A stretch of DNA of 64,000 nucleotides from Bin55 sp965205965 (GTDB taxonomy: Bacteria; Pseudomonadota; Gammaproteobacteria; Pseudomonadales; Azotimanducaceae), in contig CBDBHT010000006.1 in NCBI GenBank assembly GCA_965205965.1, positions 62,001-126,000 of the forward strand. The letters run 5' to 3'. Of this stretch, positions 54,059-63,340 are shown piece by piece; position 1 is the first letter of the stretch, and the number at the start of each line of letters is the position of its first letter. Both the position numbers and the translations under genes were made by a program. A model generated the notes under the pieces. It ran no database searches, had not been told where the DNA came from, and saw only the letters and a program-made list of their open reading frames with translations.

Positions 54059-54371
54059 TCAAATCCAGATTTACGTCATTTGCTACGATATATCTAATTC
54101 AAAGCGATTACAACGCTTATTTCGATTTCTGAGTAAGAAGGCATTACATATTCAGTACTCTGTTTTTACCATACAAACTACACCGGTGAAGATAAACGAA
54201 CTAATGTTAAAAATCGACGAGTACATTGATAAACGAGAGGATGATGTTCGGATTTACACTATTTCTAATCGTATGGAATCGTATATGATGGGTATGACAA
54301 CGTTAGCAGATGTATTCATCGAAAGGGGGCATAAACTGCTGGAAGACCTTCGAAGTGCGAAGCAACTTTAG
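54048..54371 (+). CDS. Cas2, second copy
   Basis: 107-residue Cas2 with IQIYVICYDISNSKRLQRLF (conserved aspartate in YDIS), then HIQYSVFTIQTTPVKINELM and KREDDVRIYTI. It differs clearly from the first Cas2. The ATG lies 11 bases inside the end of the Cas1-like gene. The array begins 68 bases after its stop. It forms a second Cas1-Cas2 pair with the inactive-looking Cas1. Confidence 0.85.
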   Translation: MAANQIQIYVICYDISNSKRLQRLFRFLSKKALHIQYSVFTIQTTPVKINELMLKIDEYIDKREDDVRIYTISNRMESYMMGMTTLADVFIERGHKLLEDLRSAKQL

Positions 54372-54438
54372 AGTTTTTGAAATTAATGGGAGATGTATAT
54401 GTAATTGGTTGATACTAGGTTTGTATTTGAGTTAGGCG
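54372..54438 (+). promoter_or_regulatory. probable CRISPR leader
   Basis: 67 AT-rich bases between the second cas2 and the first repeat. The orientation is supported by the repeat end ATTTAGAC, which resembles the 8-base crRNA 5' tags (ATTGAAAC type), and by spacer duplications at the far end. It is short for a leader; the promoter may extend into cas2. Confidence 0.55.
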
Positions 54439-56290
54439 GTCGCGGCCATGGACCTTATGAAGAAGGGATTTAGACAAACGGAAATTCCCTGCCGCACAGT
54501 TTCCACGGAGTCGCGGCCATGGACCTTATGAAGAAGGGATTTAGACAGCTGCTCCTGACACAGCTATAATAGGACTTACGTCGCGGCCATGGACCTTATG
54601 AAGAAGGGATTTAGACAATGGGGGGCCTAGCAATGTCGCCATATCTTCTATGTCGCGGCCATGGACCTTATGAAGAAGGGATTTAGACATACGGTAAGGC
54701 TTCCCCTTAACACTTACCTTGTCGTCGCGGCCATGGACCTTATGAAGAAGGGATTTAGACGCAATCCGTGCGCAGGTATCGGTCTATTGCGGTGTCGCGG
54801 CCATGGACCTTATGAAGAAGGGATTTAGACATATACCGCGCAGTAATGCGCGGTTTCGCCAGGTCGCGGCCATGGACCTTATGAAGAAGGGATTTAGACG
54901 GTATGGATAAAACAATTTCGTCCTGTAGTTGTGTCGCGGCCATGGACCTTATGAAGAAGGGATTTAGACTTCACGATAATTAACGGCTTGCATAAAATCT
55001 TTTGTGTCGCGGCCATGGACCTTATGAAGAAGGGATTTAGACACCAAAGTAAGAGTTGCGGCAGTGAATTATTCAATGTCGCGGCCATGGACCTTATGAA
55101 GAAGGGATTTAGACGTAACTTTCCTAGGTGTTGTTCCAAAACATCTAGGGGTCGCGGCCATGGACCTTATGAAGAAGGGATTTAGACTCCACGCTTACAT
55201 GTTAATTCCCTGGATGAAGTTGTCGCGGCCATGGACCTTATGAAGAAGGGATTTAGACCAAATCTGAGTGCTAGGTGAAAACCGTTCCCCTTTGTCGCGG
55301 CCATGGACCTTATGAAGAAGGGATTTAGACTTAGCCTCCGCCCTGGTTACTCCAAAGGATCCGTCGCGGCCATGGACCTTATGAAGAAGGGATTTAGACC
55401 CAACGGATATAGTGGCTTGGCAATTAATTGTAGTCGCGGCCATGGACCTTATGAAGAAGGGATTTAGACTTAGCCTCCGCCCTGGTTACTCCAAAGGATC
55501 CGTCGCGGCCATGGACCTTATGAAGAAGGGATTTAGACATAATAGTAGTTATATCTGTTGCTCATATTTGTCGCGGCCATGGACCTTATGAAGAAGGGAT
55601 TTAGACCCAACGGATATAGTGGCTTGGCAATTAATTGTAGTCGCGGCCATGGACCTTATGAAGAAGGGATTTAGACGATACGGCGGTTTCTGATGTCTCG
55701 GAACTGACGTCGCGGCCATGGACCTTATGAAGAAGGGATTTAGACCCAGCCCAAACACCTTTCTTGCCTCTCGGTAAGAGTCGCGGCCATGGACCTTATG
55801 AAGAAGGGATTTAGACGTCACAAACATTAGCATAGTAACGTTCAATCTTGTCGCGGCCATGGACCTTATGAAGAAGGGATTTAGACACATATCTACTCTC
55901 CAAACTCGTTAGGGACACGGTCGCGGCCATGGACCTTATGAAGAAGGGATTTAGACGAAATACTGTAGAGCCAGCGGCTGCAATGCGCGGTCGCGGCCAT
56001 GGACCTTATGAAGAAGGGATTTAGACAATGTTGATCTATCACATATTGCGCTGATACATTGTCGCGGCCATGGACCTTATGAAGAAGGGATTTAGACAGG
56101 ACTTGTTCCGTCTGATACAGTCGATACTATTTGTCGCGGCCATGGACCTTATGAAGAAGGGATTTAGACCTGGCTATAGAGATATACACATTTACTATTT
56201 GATGTCGCGGCCATGGACCTTATGAAGAAGGGATTTAGACTCATAGTTTTGGAGAGGTCGGGACGTAATCAGGGGTCGCGGCCATGGACC

Positions 56291-57970
56291 CAGCAATTCC
56301 CCGTATAGTTTCATTTTGGGCTTGATGTCGGTCTTTTCATGTTTCGGTACGGGGAACCGACGTTTTCAGACGGTTTGCATGGCATGTCGTCGTGCGTTGG
56401 AACGGGTTCCGGGCATCGATATGCAGGTCTCTTGACCGTCAGGGCGGCATGGGGTCTCGGGACGACGTCCCGATCCCTTCTTCATCGAGCAGCTGGAGAG
56501 GCGGTCGGCCGTCAGGACGTATCGTAGGCGAGGTACGCGGTGTAGATCCCGAGGGCGTGGCCGTACAGTTCCTGCCAGTTGCGGAAGGCTACCGCACAGA
56601 AACTGCTGCGCAGACGTTCCCACGTTGCGGTTCGGGTATAGCACTTGGCGAAGATTTGCTTCATGACGGGGCAGGCCATTTCCAGCAGCTGGTCGATCAG
56701 GAACGCCAGCAGCATCAGCGCAGCGAAAGTATCCGACAGGTGCTGGGTTCCGTGTCCGAAGTTGTGTTCCAGGTACTGGACGTTCTTCAGCGTGTTGAAG
56801 GTCTCGTTCTCGATCTTCCAGCGACTGCGAGCCGCGCGAGCCAGTTCGCTGGCGTTATGCGGATTGAGCGGCAGATCGGTGACCCAGGTGAACGCCCGCC
56901 GCGCATCCTCGCCGGAGCCACGCCGCTCCGAACTCTGCAGCACCTGGACCTTCAGGTCGGGGTTCGCAGCATTCAGTTCCACCTCCGGCACCACGCGCAG
57001 CTGGCGATCCCGCTCCTGCCCTTCGGGCGAGGGATCTGCAAACCAGGGCGCATCGGAACGATCCAGCTGAGCCTGCAGATGCGGATGGTCGCCCGCCCGA
57101 GCCACCAGCAGAAAGCGCAGTCCATGCTCCTGCAGCAGCCGGATCTGGGGACCCTGCGAGAACAGCCCATCGGCAATCACGATCAGCTTCATGCGCCGAT
57201 AAAGCGAAGCCAGGACCGGAACTAGCCGGGCCCAGGCACCCCGCTCGCAGTCGTTCTTCGTCGAGCCATCCCCGTTGCAAACCGCTTCTATCGCCATCGG
57301 CAGCACCTGCCGCTGATCCGGATGCACCATCACCGCACACAACTGCTGATGGGAGTACGTGGTCGAACCGTTGCGGTGCCGGGCCCGCAGACAGCACGGA
57401 CCGTGAACCCGCTGGGAGGAAAAGGTGCCGGTACCATCCACGGCTACCAGATAATGACCGCGCCACGCCGACATCCGCTGCAGTACCTTGCCGCGCTGGG
57501 CGCGTTGCAGAACCTGCTGAAACGCCCGCCGATACCGCACCGGCGAGATCAGATCCAGGCGACGGCGCAGGGTCGTGTCGCAGGGAACCTGCGCCAGACC
57601 GTACAGACGATGCAGATTCATCTCCACCACCGAGTGCCGGTGCCTCGTTAAATCAAACTGCAGCAGCGAAGCGTGCTTCTCCAGAAACACCGCCAGACCC
57701 GACATCAGACAGTCGCCGGTGGAAAACTTCCGCCCGCCAACCTTCTCAACGACCCCCTCAAATACTTCACGAACCACCCGCAGCAATCCGGGCTTGCTCA
57801 CATCCTTGCGCAACTTCAATGCACCCATCCTTGGATACCTCGTTTGTCTGGTAACTCTATATTAACCTATCATCCACCCTCAAACGATAAGCCTACGCTC
57901 TTATTATTGCGAAAGCCAATGCGCAAAGCCCATACCTATAGCGGGGTTGGGGCTATACGGGGAATTGCTG
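56291..57970 (-). mobile_element. IS4-type element inserted in CRISPR repeat 27
   Basis: 1680 bp with perfect 18-base inverted ends, CAGCAATTCCCCGTATAG. A 9-base target duplication, CCATGGACC, lies at 56282-56290 and 57971-57979; both copies belong to the CRISPR repeat. The intact ends and exact duplication indicate a recent insertion. Relatives are the remnants at 6358-6540 and 29938-30285. The 9-base duplication fits the IS4 family. Confidence 0.93.
56512..57828 (-). CDS. IS4-type transposase
   Basis: Intact DDE transposase of 438 residues. Catalytic segments: GHYLVAVDGTGTFSS (first D), LIVIADGLFSQGPQIRLL (second D) and ARSRWKIENETFNTLKN, with the R..E......K signature typical for IS4. N-terminal KFSTGDCLMSGLAVFLEKHA is also typical. 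It is transcribed opposite to the CRISPR array. No frameshift or stop is seen, so the element could be active. Confidence 0.88.
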   Translation of the reverse strand: MGALKLRKDVSKPGLLRVVREVFEGVVEKVGGRKFSTGDCLMSGLAVFLEKHASLLQFDLTRHRHSVVEMNLHRLYGLAQVPCDTTLRRRLDLISPVRYRRAFQQVLQRAQRGKVLQRMSAWRGHYLVAVDGTGTFSSQRVHGPCCLRARHRNGSTTYSHQQLCAVMVHPDQRQVLPMAIEAVCNGDGSTKNDCERGAWARLVPVLASLYRRMKLIVIADGLFSQGPQIRLLQEHGLRFLLVARAGDHPHLQAQLDRSDAPWFADPSPEGQERDRQLRVVPEVELNAANPDLKVQVLQSSERRGSGEDARRAFTWVTDLPLNPHNASELARAARSRWKIENETFNTLKNVQYLEHNFGHGTQHLSDTFAALMLLAFLIDQLLEMACPVMKQIFAKCYTRTATWERLRSSFCAVAFRNWQELYGHALGIYTAYLAYDTS

Positions 57971-58231
57971 CCATGGACCTTATGAAGAAGGGATTTAGAC
58001 GAAATTTTGTCTTCAACCTCTGCAACATCTTGAGTCGCGGCCATGGACCTTATGAAGAAGGGATTTAGACAAAGCCACGGCCCTAGCTACTGGGCATTGA
58101 TGGGGTCGCGGCCATGGACCTTATGAAGAAGGGATTTAGACAGATCCGTCCTAGGTAGTGGTTATTAACTGCGTCGCGGCCATGGACCTTATGAAGAAGG
58201 GATTTAGACAGATCCGTCCTAGGTAGTGGTT

Positions 58232-60049
58232 GGCAGAAAACCCCTGATTTCCAGTCTGTAGATGGTATTGAAAGAGCGTTCGTCCGTTTCAGAACGCTCG
58301 ATTGGGTAGCGTGGTGTGGTTCTGAGGTGGTTGGAGTGCTTGATTGGGGTGCGTAGAGGCTTCCCGTCCAGCTGGCGGGACAAGAGTTTCCTGCCCGTAC
58401 AGGTTGGTCGGGAGGTTGAGCCTGCTGTTGCGGAGCGGATGCCGAGGGGTCAGGCTGCCTGGAGCAGGGCTCGGGAGCGACGTCGCTCCCGCTTGCGATC
58501 CCGGGCCAGCAGCAGCGTGCCTAAACGATGGAGGTTGGCTGCCAGAATCGCCAGGGCCACCGTTCGGGCAAAGCCTTTCCGTCCGTGCGTTCGGATCCGA
58601 TCCAGACCATGGCTTTCCAGGTGGTGGATCGCCGATTCCACCGCCGGATGCTGTTGGCGGGCCGCCGCGAATCGGGCCTCCCGCTCGCGTGCTTTCGCTA
58701 TCGGCGACAGCCGACCTTGGGCAGGCAAGGCCGCCACCTCCAACATCTGCTCCAACTGGCTCCGGTTGGAGGGACTGTAAAAGCCCCGGTCGAAGCTGCA
58801 GACCGTCAACTCCGGATAGCGTTGCTTGCAAGACTCCACCAGCGGGATAGCCGAATCCACATCGCTACCCTCCCACATGATCCGGTAGTCGAGAATGAAC
58901 TGATGCTGGTCTTCTATCACCGCCAAGGGCACCCCCAGTTCGACCGGTCGACCTGCCTTGCCTTTGCTGATCCAACGGGTGTGTTCCTCAAACACGGAAA
59001 AAATCTTCTCCGAGGCCGGAATGGTCTCCCCCTTCAACACCCGACGCACGATCTGGTCTTCCAGACGGGTTCCCAGCGATACCAGACGGCGGAGTTCGGA
59101 TAGGTCCACTGAGGACATGGCCAATTGATCCAGGGTCGTAGCAATCCGCTGCCGTAGCTGTCGACAACCGGACAGGTATGCCTTCACTCCTTGCGGATCC
59201 CGCTTCCACCGTCGGGACGTGCATACTCGTTGAAACCGATGCCGCAGTTGCCTTTCCAGGTGCCTCCGTTGACGCCAGCCTGCCAACCCCTGCGCCTTGG
59301 CCAACTTCGAGCAGACACGCACCGCCACCCGGGTCGCATCCCACAACAGACCCAGATCGGTCGGAAAGCGAACGTCGGTCTCCACCACAAACGAATCACA
59401 GCGAGCGGACAAGCCGCCTCCAGACTCTTTTCGCACCACCTCGTGTCCGGTCGATACCACCCGTTCCCCCACCGCACGAAGCAACTCCGGCCTCAGCAGC
59501 GAGACGTTGTCGATCAGCGTTTGACGGTGGTACCGCTCCCCGCCAAAACGGGAATCCCCCAGCATCTCCCGAAGGGTCCCATGCTGGTTCACCAACTCGT
59601 GCAAGCGATCCCAGTCGCAGTTGAGACCCTCCTTCAACACTGCCAACACCAGCATCGACCACAACGGCATCCCCGGACGCCCGTTGCCCAGATCCCGATC
59701 CGACCCCAATGCCGATTCCAACAATTCGAACAGCTGCTTCCGCATACGCAGGTCACCGTACACCGCCTGCAATCCCCGAAGCACCACCGGAATGTCATCC
59801 CGTGACTTCAGATCCAACTGGATCTTCTCAATCGGAACCTCTCCAAGACGTATTTGTTGCTTCCCTCGTTCCCAATCACGCATGCCCGACTATCGCTCCT
59901 TTTTCCACGAAGATGGGGGAAAATCCCCCAAAAACACCATGAAACCCTTGAGATTCTAACCAATCGGCCTCTTCTTCGCAAACCTTAAAAACCTGAAGAT
60001 ACCCTGGATTCAAGGACTTTACATAGCATAAAGAGTTTCCTGCCAGACA
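58232..60049 (-). mobile_element. ISNCY-type element inserted in CRISPR spacer 30
   Basis: About 1818 bp. The spacer part CTAGGTAGTGGTT is found on both sides (58219-58231 and 60050-60062), giving a 13-base target duplication. The ends are related but offset: GGCAGAAAAC on the left and, inward from the right, TGTCTGGCAGGAAAC. Since the same spacer is present complete at 58142 and 60109, the original sequence is known with certainty. A fragment of a sister element lies at 31755-32140. Confidence 0.87.
58450..59883 (-). CDS. ISNCY-family transposase
   Basis: Apparently intact transposase of 477 residues. Recognised by LDLKSRDDIPVVLRGLQAVY at the N-terminus, FVVETDVRFPTDLGLLWDAT (first D region), DVDSAIPLVESCKQRYP, TVCSFDRGFYSPSNRSQL (second D) and the C-terminal AVESAIHHLESHGLDRIRTH. 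This order is typical for the ISNCY (IS1202-like) group. It is transcribed opposite to the array, like the other two array insertions. Confidence 0.83.
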   Translation of the reverse strand: MRDWERGKQQIRLGEVPIEKIQLDLKSRDDIPVVLRGLQAVYGDLRMRKQLFELLESALGSDRDLGNGRPGMPLWSMLVLAVLKEGLNCDWDRLHELVNQHGTLREMLGDSRFGGERYHRQTLIDNVSLLRPELLRAVGERVVSTGHEVVRKESGGGLSARCDSFVVETDVRFPTDLGLLWDATRVAVRVCSKLAKAQGLAGWRQRRHLERQLRHRFQRVCTSRRWKRDPQGVKAYLSGCRQLRQRIATTLDQLAMSSVDLSELRRLVSLGTRLEDQIVRRVLKGETIPASEKIFSVFEEHTRWISKGKAGRPVELGVPLAVIEDQHQFILDYRIMWEGSDVDSAIPLVESCKQRYPELTVCSFDRGFYSPSNRSQLEQMLEVAALPAQGRLSPIAKAREREARFAAARQQHPAVESAIHHLESHGLDRIRTHGRKGFARTVALAILAANLHRLGTLLLARDRKRERRRSRALLQAA

Positions 60050-60276
60050 CTAGGTAGTGGTTATTAACTGCGTCGCGGCCATGGACCTTATGAAGAAGGG
60101 ATTTAGACAGATCCGTCCTAGGTAGTGGTTATTAACTGCGTCGCGGCCATGGACCTTATGAAGAAGGGATTTAGACTCAAGTCCTCGTACATGTTTATGT
60201 CATCTTCGTTTGTCGCGGCCATGGACCTTATGAAGAAGGGATTTAGACCCCTGGCGAACTGTCTCAACTGAAACTA

Positions 60277-61503
60277 GTAGTTTAACTGGTTTTAATTTTC
60301 GGGTATAGATGCTTCAGTTTGGTGCGCGCATCGTCGACGCTGAGCTGCCAGTCGACCCCGGTCTGTTCGCGATTGCGTTCCTTGGCCCAGGCCGCCGTTT
60401 CCGACGTGACCAAAGCCCTGCTCTCGATCCGGCGATCCAGGCACTGGCGGTGCAACGCACTGAACTCCAGTTCCGCAACGTTCAGCCAGCTCCCGTGTTT
60501 CGGCGTGTGCACCAAGTGGATGCGGTCGTTCAACCGACTGGCTTCGGCCACCGGGAACGCGGCGTAGAACGAGTCACCGCTGTGGGTGTCCAAGTTGTCG
60601 CACACCAGCGTGATGCTTTCCACATCCCGGTAACGCGGCAGATTCGCCAGTGCGCGCACTTGCTTCGCCCAATCCAACGTCGTGCGCCGTTTGGTGACAG
60701 CCACTCTCCGCCAGCCGGACAGCGGATCGCCGAACATCCACACGTGCATTCTCCCCGGCGGAGGTAGTGGGCGTCGTACTTCTCCGGCGACCCGGGGCGT
60801 ACCGGTAACTTCTCGCGGACTTCCGCCACGAGCTGCTTGCTCATCTCGTCCATGCACACCACCGGATGCCGCGGGTCGTACGGCCGCCGGTATAACCTTG
60901 AGCACCCGCTCCATGCCGGCCACGAAAGGATGGCTTTGCTGCTTCGGAATGCACCACATTTCCCGCCGCCATGGTTTCAATCCGTTTTTTTTAACGCCTG
61001 CCGCACGGTCTCCCCGCAAATCGTTTCGACCACTTCAAGTCGTCGCACCAGCTCTTCTGCCAGCATACCGAACGCGGCCTTCCGGTGGAACCGAACAGGC
61101 CATCTGAACCAGACGCGCTTCCTTCTCCCCATCCAACTTCTTCGGCACCGGAGGCAACGGCCTTGGCCTGCGCTCCAGAGCCACCATCGGACCCTGCTCC
61201 ACCGCCCGCCGACGCACGTGCTGGCAGGTCCGCTCCGTCACCCCCAGCACCATCCACCCACCTGCATGTCCGTCAGTGCCGGGCCAGCACCCCCATGCTC
61301 CACGGCCAGCAGAAAATCCGTGCACGCTGCAGCTTCGTCGCCGACACCGCACGACGCGTGCTCGACTTCAGCACCGCTTCCAACTCATCCCGCTCATCCT
61401 GAGCTAACTCCACCATGTATTGCTTCGGCATCGAATCCTCCTGATCCCAGAACCTCTTCCAGTCCACCATTATAAACACGTATTATTAGAATTGGTAGCC
61501 TAC
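60277..61503 (-). mobile_element. IS630-family element, copy 3, inserted in CRISPR spacer 33
   Basis: Flanked by TA at 60275-60276 and 61504-61505. Its ends are GTAGTTTAACTGG and, inward from the right, GTAGGCTACCAATTC. Removing it restores a 34-base spacer. It differs in sequence from copies 1 and 2. The minus-strand transposase is open at its end (60282 to about 61019), with VCDNLDTHSGDSF and GSWLNVAELEFSAL; the N-terminal part (61479-61035, MPKQYMVELAQDERDELEAV) has frame breaks. The two halves meet at an A8 tract (60985-60992), as in copy 1. Confidence 0.87.
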
Positions 61504-61548
61504 TAGTCTAGGTCGCGGCCATGGACCTTATGAAGAAGGGATTTAGAC

Positions 61549-62085
61549 GTCCATTACTTAACCCTTATTTCTCATAATGGATGGCTTGGGTGCGATGTAT
61601 GTGCGTGTAAGTTATTGATACCACAAAGTTGGTTGGGCTTTGCCGGGGGAAGGGGATGGTAGCGGGGTGCGTTCGGACGGATGGGTGCGTCGGACGGCGA
61701 AAGGGGTGCGTTCGGGCCGGATGGAAGCGGGCCGAGGTCGGTGCTGAGTACGATGCTGGCGGAAGAGGTGCGGACTTGTAGCATGCGCCTCGGTCCGTTT
61801 CGCGGGCCGCTGCGGTCCGCGTGAAAAGCGGCGCGTCCCGTGAAGCATGCTGTTGAGCCATGCGGGTGAGCATGCGGCGAACGCGCGTATCGTACGCCCT
61901 TGGGGCCTTGTCTTGACGATGCCCGAACGCTCGCTCCGCCATGGCATTCGGACGAGCGGAAAGGGAGCCTGGTCTTTGAGGATGTCGTGTAACCGGTTGA
62001 TATACGGAAACCTATTCGGTTCTTTTGGGGTTCTTCAAAAAACACTTGCGTTTTAGCATGGGTTATGGCAATCTACGCTGGGTTA
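61549..62085. other. region after the CRISPR array, nothing recognised
   Basis: No further repeat follows. G/C-rich stretch with overlapping open frames on the minus strand, all of low-complexity composition and unlike known proteins. Possibly more IS debris. Confidence 0.4.
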
Positions 62086-62500
62086 GATGGTCTCTGGTAC
62101 CAACGTGATGGGGCCCCGAATCGAGAAGCTGAAGTTGCCCACCTTCTGTGGCACGCGGTTGCCCCGCCGTCGGATAGCGGACATTCAGAAGACGGTGGAG
62201 CTGTTTCCGGCTCTGAGCCGCCATGACCCGGCGGTTCGCCAACCCCGGCGAGGATCATGTGAACGGGGGGCTGTCGAACGACGGCAAGCCGCTGATGCAG
62301 ACGCATTTCGAGCACGGACTTGCGGCGGTGGCGGCCACCATCGAGAGCCTGCTATTTCCAGCAGGCATCCGCTTTCCGGGAAACCGTGGCTCGTATGGTC
62401 GGTGAGATCGTCCGGTGTCGGCAACGGCTCCGTCCGGGCCGGTCCTATGAGCGGCGATCCCGAGAACCGATCGGGAAAGTGGCAGCGAAGCAGGGGAGCA
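62086..62500 (+). pseudogene. transposase-like remnant
   Basis: The frame CGTRLPRRRIADIQKTVELF then PALSRHD resembles the N-terminal region of some large IS transposases that begin with a LSRxxLxxxIC helix. Downstream the frame breaks, and pieces such as GLAAVAATIESLLFPAGI cannot be joined. Family not fixed. Confidence 0.35.
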
Positions 62501-62529
62501 CCGGCAACCCGCTAGCGGAATAAAAACAT

Positions 62530-63117
62530 CAGTGGATAACCAGGGACCAAGATCGCATCCTTAACCGAATGGCAAAATCCACTAAACGAATGCCATTGCT
62601 CGGCGGGATGGGGATTGATCCCAGCGCGCTTTCTGACACCGAATTATGACATTACGTTCAGCACGGCTCCAAACGTGCAACCCCTCAAGCACAGGAGCCG
62701 TCGCGAAAATTATCGTGACTTCTGTATGTTACCGACAAATGTCACCGAGCCGGTCCTCTTCTTCGGCGGCAGAGACTACATTGGCCTGTTCTGCAAACTG
62801 ACCGAGGATACGACGAGCCGGCGAATAGTGTTCTACGCCGGCAGGCAACCTACCGCGCCGGGTTGTCATCTCCGACGATATGGGAATCCTTTCACGAACA
62901 GGCACTACCAATGCGCCAAAGCCTTCGTCGAAGGCACAATTCGACTTAATGACGGCTGAGCTCGTCGCCGTAAGCACTTGCTCCACAATTTATTCATTCC
63001 GGTAAACCGGTACGCGGAACGAGTCAGCACATGGCCAAAGCGACGCGAAGCGGCCCGAGAAGCTCGTTGCACAGTTTCTTTCCCGCCTCCGGGCTTCGAT
63101 GCCAAGGTGATCCATAT
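62530..63117. other. intergenic, nothing recognised
   Basis: Contains a 114-codon open frame at 62615-62959 with no recognisable motif or ribosome site. Not supported as a gene. Confidence 0.35.
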
Positions 63118-63224
63118 GGACGCCTCTATTTATTTTTGATGGATCATTTCCTACATAAGTATATGATTTTTTAAAAACTATTTCTTTCAGATAACAGTAG
63201 GCCTGTAGGTTAATAGCGGTTTCC
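63118..63224 (-). repeat. MITE-like inverted-repeat element, copy 6
   Basis: A 107-bp element from GGACGCCTCTATTTATTT to GGTTAATAGCGGTTTCC, with core AAGTATATGATTTTTTAA, the complement of the core in copies 2 and 4. It lies beside the outer-membrane barrel gene. Confidence 0.75.
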
Positions 63225-63340
63225 ATATGATCGCACAATCACAGAGCGCGTCAGAATAGGTGCGATGATGGATGTAGATATTTTGCATTTATGCTGGTGG
63301 TGCCTTCTCCCGTTGTGGTAGGCCGTTAGGCAGCGATTCT

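Larger units (their letters stand above)
54439..61548 (+). CRISPR. type III-B CRISPR array, 34 repeats, split by three IS elements
   Basis: Repeat of 37 bases, beginning GTCGCGGCCATGGACC and ending AAGGGATTTAGAC, without sequence change in complete copies. Repeats 1-26 lie at 54439-56240. Repeat 27 starts at 56275 and is split by an IS4-type element. Repeats 28-30 start at 58034, 58105 and 58173; spacer 30 is split by an ISNCY-type element. Repeats 31-33 start at 60072, 60140 and 60212; spacer 33 is split by an IS630 element. Repeat 34 is at 61512-61548. After removal of the elements there are 33 spacers of 31-36 bases. Spacers 13 and 15 are equal, 14 and 17 are equal, and 29, 30 and 31 are equal. 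A small CCTT/AAGG hairpin in the repeat could guide Cas6. Confidence 0.97.

Noticed and set aside
54755..55890. Open frames through the CRISPR array with repeated SKSLLHKVHGRD-like peptides
   Set aside because: They are translations of the 37-bp repeat plus spacers, not genes.
58289..59805. Plus- and minus-strand secondary frames over the ISNCY transposase
   Set aside because: Shadows of the intact transposase, no family resemblance.
61565..62045. Overlapping minus-strand frames after the array (for example MAERAFGHRQDKAPRAYDTR)
   Set aside because: Mutually overlapping frames in GC-rich sequence without recognisable domains.
62615..62959. 114-codon frame with GRDYIGLFCKLTEDTTSRR
   Set aside because: No homologous family recognised, no ribosome site, and an opposing frame of similar length exists.
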